Below, one piece after another: positions 58,664 to 64,000 of a DNA stretch of 64,000 nt; within the stretch, counting starts at the first letter, position 1, and each line of letters opens with the position of its first letter. Under the pieces are notes generated by a model. That model made no database searches. It had not been told where the DNA came from and was given only the letters and a program-made list of their open reading frames with translations. Location: assembly GCA_946807835.1 (NCBI GenBank), contig OX327690.1, positions 8,528,501-8,592,500 of the forward strand. Reading direction: 5' to 3'. This stretch comes from Ailanthus altissimus (Eukaryota > Streptophyta > Magnoliopsida > Sapindales > Simaroubaceae). A program made the translations under genes and the position numbers.

Positions 58664-60131
58664 TGATAGAAATTTTGCATTGTAAATTAACGTAGACAAG
58701 TAGTATTAGGTAAAAATGAGAATGTATCAAAAATAAATTTTAATTATTAATAATTTTAAATTAGAAAAGTGACACATGTCAAGTTGTCATTGGTTTAAAG
58801 AAAATGTAACTATGAGGACTTACTTTGCCTCGAATGAGGACTTTTGTTTGCCTTTAATGAGGACTTACGTTGTCTTAAATGATGACTTATGTTGTCTTAG
58901 ATGGGGACTTACTTTGTCTTTAAATGAGACTATTAACTTTCTTGATTAGATGGATGTTGCCATTTATAGAAGGTTCTAACAATTTTATCCCTAGTGGAGG
59001 AAATTTTCAAGTAACCTAACCTTTTATAGAGGGAGTTTTCTTATTTTGGTTAGGCTTGTAGTAAATGAAGCTTTACGTGGCCTTGATGAGGGCTTATACG
59101 GTCTCTAGCAAAGTCTTATACTGCCTTTGGTAAGGGCTTATGTGGCTATGAAAAGTATTAGACTGCCTTAGTGGGTTCTTAGCATTTGTTGGGGTTTCTT
59201 GGTTTTGTAACCATACTCGTTTACCTTAGTGATTTTATCTTTTTTTAGAGATTTTTTGCATGATAAGCTTAACTTTAACCACAGCTCTCTACGTTTCTTA
59301 TAAGTAGAGTTCTTTTTTAAGAACATCTTTATTTATTCGAGACCATTAATTTTAGACCTCTCCTTATTCTATTTGAGTGAGAGCTTTCTCTCATTCAATA
59401 CAACTTTTTCAAACAGGATAGTAGGTGTTCGACTATTATTCTTCTTAGCTTTGTAGATGGTGGATTTGATCGAGCAGTGTAGCCTATAGACAAGTGCTTT
59501 GACCAGCTCGAAGAGACCATAGTTTTCCATTGTGAGATTAATCAATCAGGGCAGCTAGTAGATCATTATTCTAACCAGCTCGGATGGTGTGGACTCAACC
59601 TTTTCTCTTTTAGGAGTTTGACCAAATAAGTTAGCCTGTAGGCTAATATTTCAACAACTTAAAAAGGGCACTAGGGTTCAAGGAGGTGTATAGGCCGACA
59701 CTTATTTTTAGCTGTTACTTATTTGAGTTTCTCATTAGGCTCCTTTGGCATAAGGTCTTTAGGCCTTGTGAGCTAAAGACCATAAACATCTTAATTATTA
59801 AAAGGCCCAAAAAAGATGATGAATAGGTAAAAAGAGAGCTCCTTTTATTGTACTAGGACTTTATACGAAAAATTCAAGATAAATAAGGAAACTGCCACCT
59901 TATTTGAAGAATCTAATAAGAGAAGATTAATTGAAAAAGTACTGTGGCATCATAATTTTGTTCATATTCTACCACCGCCATATGCCCATTACCCTATAAA
60001 AAGAGGGCTAAATCATGAAGAAAAACATCAGTCTCTTCTTTATAATATGGTATAGGCATTCTTCATACACGACATCCTTGATGCATCCAATTAAGAGGGA
60101 TCAAATTTCACTTTCGAGAAAGAAGACGACA
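58664..60131. repeat. Spacer with degenerate tandem repeats (about 24-bp unit)
   Basis: At about 58815-58930 five imperfect units of AGGACTTA(C/T)(G/T)TTG(C/T)CTT..ATG follow each other. A related run is at about 59065-59190 (GGGCTTATGTGGC, GGCTTATACGGTC). The rest (59200-60131) has no ORF; at 59440-59640 the words CCAGCTCG, GACCAG and TAGCCTGTAG recur loosely. No gene is seen. Confidence 0.65.
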
Positions 60132-61475
60132 TGATTGTATACTATACTAGTTAAGCACAAGCGCACGCTATCGTATCAAGTAATATAAGATTTTAAGTCC
60201 AGATATCGATCCTATATGAACTATGCAATCTAATTCTTTCAATCAAGTACTAAAATTATAACTATGTAACTTTTATTCAGAAAACTAAAATCTAAAAGTT
60301 ATTTAACTAACATAATTCTATCAATTAAATCAACATAAATAGTAACTAATAAAAGATAAATTCACTAATTGATAATAATATAAGGTATAGACTCATCCTT
60401 TAATATTTCATTAGACTTATTAATATCTTAGTTAATCCTTTAATACTAATTGATTGGTTTAGACACTAATTTCATCACAAGTCTCTGTCGATGGTCAAGT
60501 GACTATATTACACATTCTAACAATCACCTATATGTCTATGGTAATCAAATCAGAATGTAATTCATTAAAATCAAATTTAAATAATACCATACATACCATC
60601 TAGGTATATGTCTATCCTAGATAGAACTTATAGTTGTTACCTTATGATCATACATTAAATTATCTGAGGCTAAACACATGAATCTCTTTGTCAAGTTTAT
60701 CATGGTTCCTTAATCATTCAAAATATTGGTAAGATTTAATGAAAGCAATAAACACAAGATAGAATGAATCAATTATATATATTAAGTTATTAAACTAAGA
60801 AATAATCAAATTCAACTACATACTTAGGTCCAAAAGTCTAACCTTAGAAATAAAAAACTTAGGTTATAGTAAAACAAAGAGTTCTAGAGCTTATCAAGAA
60901 TAACACCATAAAAATTATAAAAAAACCTAGAAAGATAAAGAAGTTAAAAAAAATAGAACTAATTTTTCTATAGCTTTCAATCTTCTAATCTTATTGATTC
61001 TAAGAAAATAGAACTCTCTACTTTCTCTCTCTTCTTGATTTTTTGTTCTTCTCCCCCTTAATTAGAGTTTTGGGCCTTCTATTTATAGATTTATGTCTTC
61101 AAATTATGGTTAAATATCAAATACAAGTCAGATTAAGATTATTGTTCATGAGTTACGGTAGCAAAAAAATTGTTCACATGCTACTGTTTACCGTACTGTT
61201 CACACGTTGGGCATTGTAGATACTGTTTCAGGCATGTGGCGCTGAGCACGGTAGTATATCACTAAAGCTCATACTATAGCAATTCACTGTAGCAGATACT
61301 GTAGCAATTTGATGTTTTTACCTTATTTTCATTAGAGTTTTGACCCTATTTGCTCCATTAACTCCAAACCTACAATAATAATAATAAAATACATAAAAAG
61401 TTAAATAATCTTAATTTTTACGAACAAATATTAAGTTTGAAAGATGAAAATATTAGACTTAATTAACCCCTATCA
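60132..61475 (-). mobile_element. Solo LTR S4, gypsy (Athila-like)
   Basis: On the minus strand it begins TGATAGGGGTTAATTAAG and ends TATACAATCA. Flanks are CGACA (60127-60131) and TGACA (61476-61480), a 5-bp duplication with one change. The block CGCACGCTATCGTATCAAG, then CGATCC, near its inner end parallels the E and S3 LTRs (GTCGAAGTAATA...GTCGATTC). It contains no coding sequence. Chance ORFs only. Confidence 0.75.
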
Positions 61476-63285
61476 TGACACACTTATTATTTTTTGGGGT
61501 TATTTTTATTCCAAAAGGCTATACTATTATGTATTTCTATTGTAACCACAATATTTTATAATGCATTTAAAAGAGTTGGCGAGGCTCGGTAAAATTGGAT
61601 ATAAGCTTACATTAAGCTAAACCGCTATCAATTCAATGCTCATACTACTTTTTTCCTTAATTTTTTTGTTAATCTCTACCTTGTTCCCAACAATCACCAA
61701 ATTTAATCATTGATCTTAATTTGACCAAATTTTAGGGTAACCAATTTGCAGACCTTGGGTCTTTTTTGTTGAAATCCAAACCTTAGACATTAGACCTTAG
61801 GCCTTCTTCTTCATAGTTTAGCCTTCTTTTTATAAGGTAATACGTGAACAGAAGTCATAGAATCTGAATAAAATTAGGATTCCATAGCACTTTTCCAATT
61901 AGTCTTTACTTATTAGAGTCGTTCTCAAATAAGATGGTAGTTCCCTTATTTGTCTAGGATTTTTCTCATAGAGTCCTAGTATAATAATGGCAGCTCTATT
62001 TTTACCATTTTAAGAGTCTTTTCTATGCCTTTTAATAAATTGCCTACCAAAATTTAGGAAAACATAAGAGTCCCTCAGTTTTTAGTGTTAACTTGTTAAC
62101 ACTGAAAACTTTATAGTAATCCTTGGATTAAAGTGGCTCAAAGTAGTGCTTTTAAAATATCAGATCGATTAGATTCTTGTTTTGATAACTTGATGAAGTG
62201 CTTTGAAAGAGGTTAGGATTTTTTGTTATAGTGGTCTTCTAGTATTTCGTTCTGCAGAGGGTCTTTCAGTAATTTTACTCTTCGTGAAAGATAATTATTT
62301 TGACCTTTTCTAGAGTTAAGGATTAGAGACTAGCTCGACGGTGTTTTTGTGCTCGATATTATATTTTATTTGAGGTAGTGGACTGAAGCCTAAGATGTTG
62401 ATGCCATTAGCTAATAAGCCTCAATGCTTTCATTCTTGTTTTTCATTTGAAGATTTTCATAACAATCTTAGTCATTGTCAAAGCTTTTACTTTGCATTGA
62501 ATGCTAGTTGTTTTATAAGTATAAGACAAATACTAGGAGTTGACACTAGTATGCTAAAACAAGAATAATAAACTCAATTACTATGAGTGTTAGCATAAGC
62601 ATAAAGTGCTTTATAAAAATATTTTGAGCACCGTGAGTTGAAATCTAAGCATCATAAATTGAAGTAGCACAATAATCCAATCATTATAGGCTGAAATCAT
62701 GCATCATAGGTTGAGAGAGAATAAGAAACTAAACATCTTAAATTGAAAATTCGAACGCTATATACTGAGAAAGAATAAAAAATTGAGCATTATAAGCTAA
62801 AATTCGAGCACCATATACTGAATGAAAATAATAAATTGAATACCATAGGTTAAAATCTGTGCACCATGGGTATAAAGTGGCCTCGATATTCAAATGAGGA
62901 CTTATGTGGCCCTAGATGAGGACATATAGGGCCTCGAATGATAACTTATGTTACCTGTAACAAGGATTTACATTGCCTTAGAAAAGAACTTATGTTGCAT
63001 TTGTTGAGGTCTTACATTGCCTTAGATAAAGACTTGGGTTACTTTTATTAAGATCTCACACCCATTTAGATAAGGACTATCTTTGTTTTTAGATGGAACC
63101 CTACTCGAGCCTTGTAGTTTTTTGACATCTTAGAGTACCTATTTTGCCTTATAGGCCCGTACCTTACCTATACCTTACAAGCCTTTGACATCCCAGAGTT
63201 GAACCCTGCATAAGTTTTACACAATAATTGGACTTCTAGCATTCTAGAGTTGAACTTTGTGTAAACCTTATAAGTCTCTTGATGA
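61476..63285. repeat. Spacer with degenerate tandem repeats
   Basis: At about 62625-62870 units of GAGCACCATA.GTTGAAAATC type recur with heavy drift. At about 62880-63070 the GAGGACTTATGTGGCCTTAGAT unit seen at 58815 returns. At 63130-63260 a longer unit (TTGACATCCCAGAGTTGAACC) occurs twice. The end (CTTGATGAGATGGAGGTTACC) resembles 58930-58965. No gene is recognised. Confidence 0.6.
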
Positions 63286-64000
63286 GATGGAGGTTACCAT
63301 TTATGTAGGCAAATTGAGAAAGAGACAATGGCTTTGTTAAGATATCAGCAACCTGATCAATATTAAGGACAAACTTAATATCACTTCATTTGCAGCAACT
63401 TTGTTTTAGAGAAATTGAACATCAAGTTTAATATGAATAGTACGAGAATGAAAAATTGAATTTAAAGCAAGAGCTTGAGCACTCTGATTATCACACCACA
63501 AGATAGGTACCTGCTTCAAAGAGATTGATAGCTTAGACAGTAAGGATCTCAGCCATAGCACTTTAAAATAAGCAAATGCTAAGGCTCAATATTCAGCTTC
63601 AATTGATGACCTGGCAACAACATATTATTTTTTAGAGGACTAAGACACCAAATAGACCTAAAAAAAAAATACAATAGCCACTAATAGATTTTCTTTCATT
63701 AAGGGTAGTGCCTCAATCTACATTACTATAACCAGTTAATTCCAAGCCACCATATAAAACAAATTGAAGTTCATAGTTAAAAGTGGCTTGAAGATATTTG
63801 AGAATCCTTTTATAAGCTTGTCAAGGTTTAGTAGTTGGATTGGCAAAACATTGACTGAGCTTATGTACAGAATATGAAGACTTTGGTTTAATAAGAGTAA
63901 CATATTGTAACGCCCCTACTATAATCTTATAGAAAGAGGCATCTAAAAATAAATCGGTATTAATCTTAAGTAGTCTCTGCCCACCTGTTATTGGAGTAGA
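63286..64000 (-). pseudogene. Copia RNase H / RT end fragment (runs off window)
   Basis: The minus strand from 64000 reads TPITGGQRLL, FYKIIVGALQYVTLIKPKSS then YSVHKLSQCF, AYKRILKYLQATFNYELQFV, LELTGYSNVD and RKSISGYCIFF. That is the RT-RNase H connection and RNase H of a copia element. Near 63340 VADILTKPLSLSQF is the C-terminal end. Stops and frameshifts are present. The remainder lies to the right of the window. Confidence 0.92.

Noticed and set aside
58664..58720. Right-hand CACTA terminus
   Set aside because: AAGTAGTATTAGG near 58696 is only loosely like the reverse of CACTACTAAAAG, and no second support was found.

Overview
The window is plant nuclear DNA, almost certainly from a flowering plant and probably a eudicot. 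It is AT-rich and gene-poor, with no intact host gene. It holds layered LTR retrotransposons (Ty1/copia and Ty3/gypsy), their solo LTRs, decayed fragments of spliced plant genes (importin-5-like, ARF2-like, LOG-like), and plastid DNA (rpl2, psaA, psaB, 16S rRNA pieces). It is typical of pericentromeric or intergenic plant heterochromatin. Every retroelement reading frame carries stops or frameshifts, so all are relics. The species cannot be named from the sequence alone.

Nest 1 (about 3861-22857, + strand). Copia element A has its 5' LTR at 3861-4317 and its 3' LTR at 22053-22857, 18 kb apart. The gap comes from a second copia element B (7287-19394, LTRs of about 1.7 kb, imperfect 5-bp target duplication) that landed in A's reverse-transcriptase frame. 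A's frame resumes directly after B. B's own leader was hit by a 2.77-kb gypsy solo LTR (10892-13656, perfect ATGCA duplication). A's RT is broken again by a 1.2-kb mosaic of scrambled plastid fragments (19949-21169). A's 3' LTR carries a small inverted-repeat element bordered by mirror-image microsatellites (22357-22760). Left of A are the 3' end of another copia element (1-2796) and an importin-5-like pseudogene fragment.

Nest 2 (about 25195-42479, - strand). Copia element D is the same broad family as B and shares its roughly 2-kb non-coding leader. It is interrupted three times: an Athila-type solo LTR in RNase H (25310-26866, GTTAT duplication), a solo LTR of the same family as the one in B in gag (30446-33240), and an incomplete gypsy element C in the 5' LTR (36548-41883). 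C has gag on the - strand and, on the + strand, a gene-like antisense unit with its own TATA box. No 3' LTR of D is recognisable.

Nest 3 (about 43430-58700). ARF2-like exons and an RNase-H-like (RVT_3) fragment lie left of a possible CACTA end. That end is split by a complete Athila-like gypsy element E (45950-58658, - strand, perfect ATTAG duplication). E contains gag with an intact CCHC knuckle, protease, RT, RNase H and integrase remnants, an exact three-copy 477-bp tandem repeat between protease and RT, and, in the env-like position, an intronless LOG-like (cytokinin-activating enzyme) copy with its own TATA box but a destroyed active-site motif.

The right end (58664-64000) holds degenerate about 24-bp tandem repeats, one more gypsy-type solo LTR (60132-61475), and the RNase H end of a - strand copia element that runs off the window. 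Relative ages can be read from the nesting: A is older than B, B older than its solo LTR, D older than its three insertions, and the 477-bp triplication is much younger than E itself.
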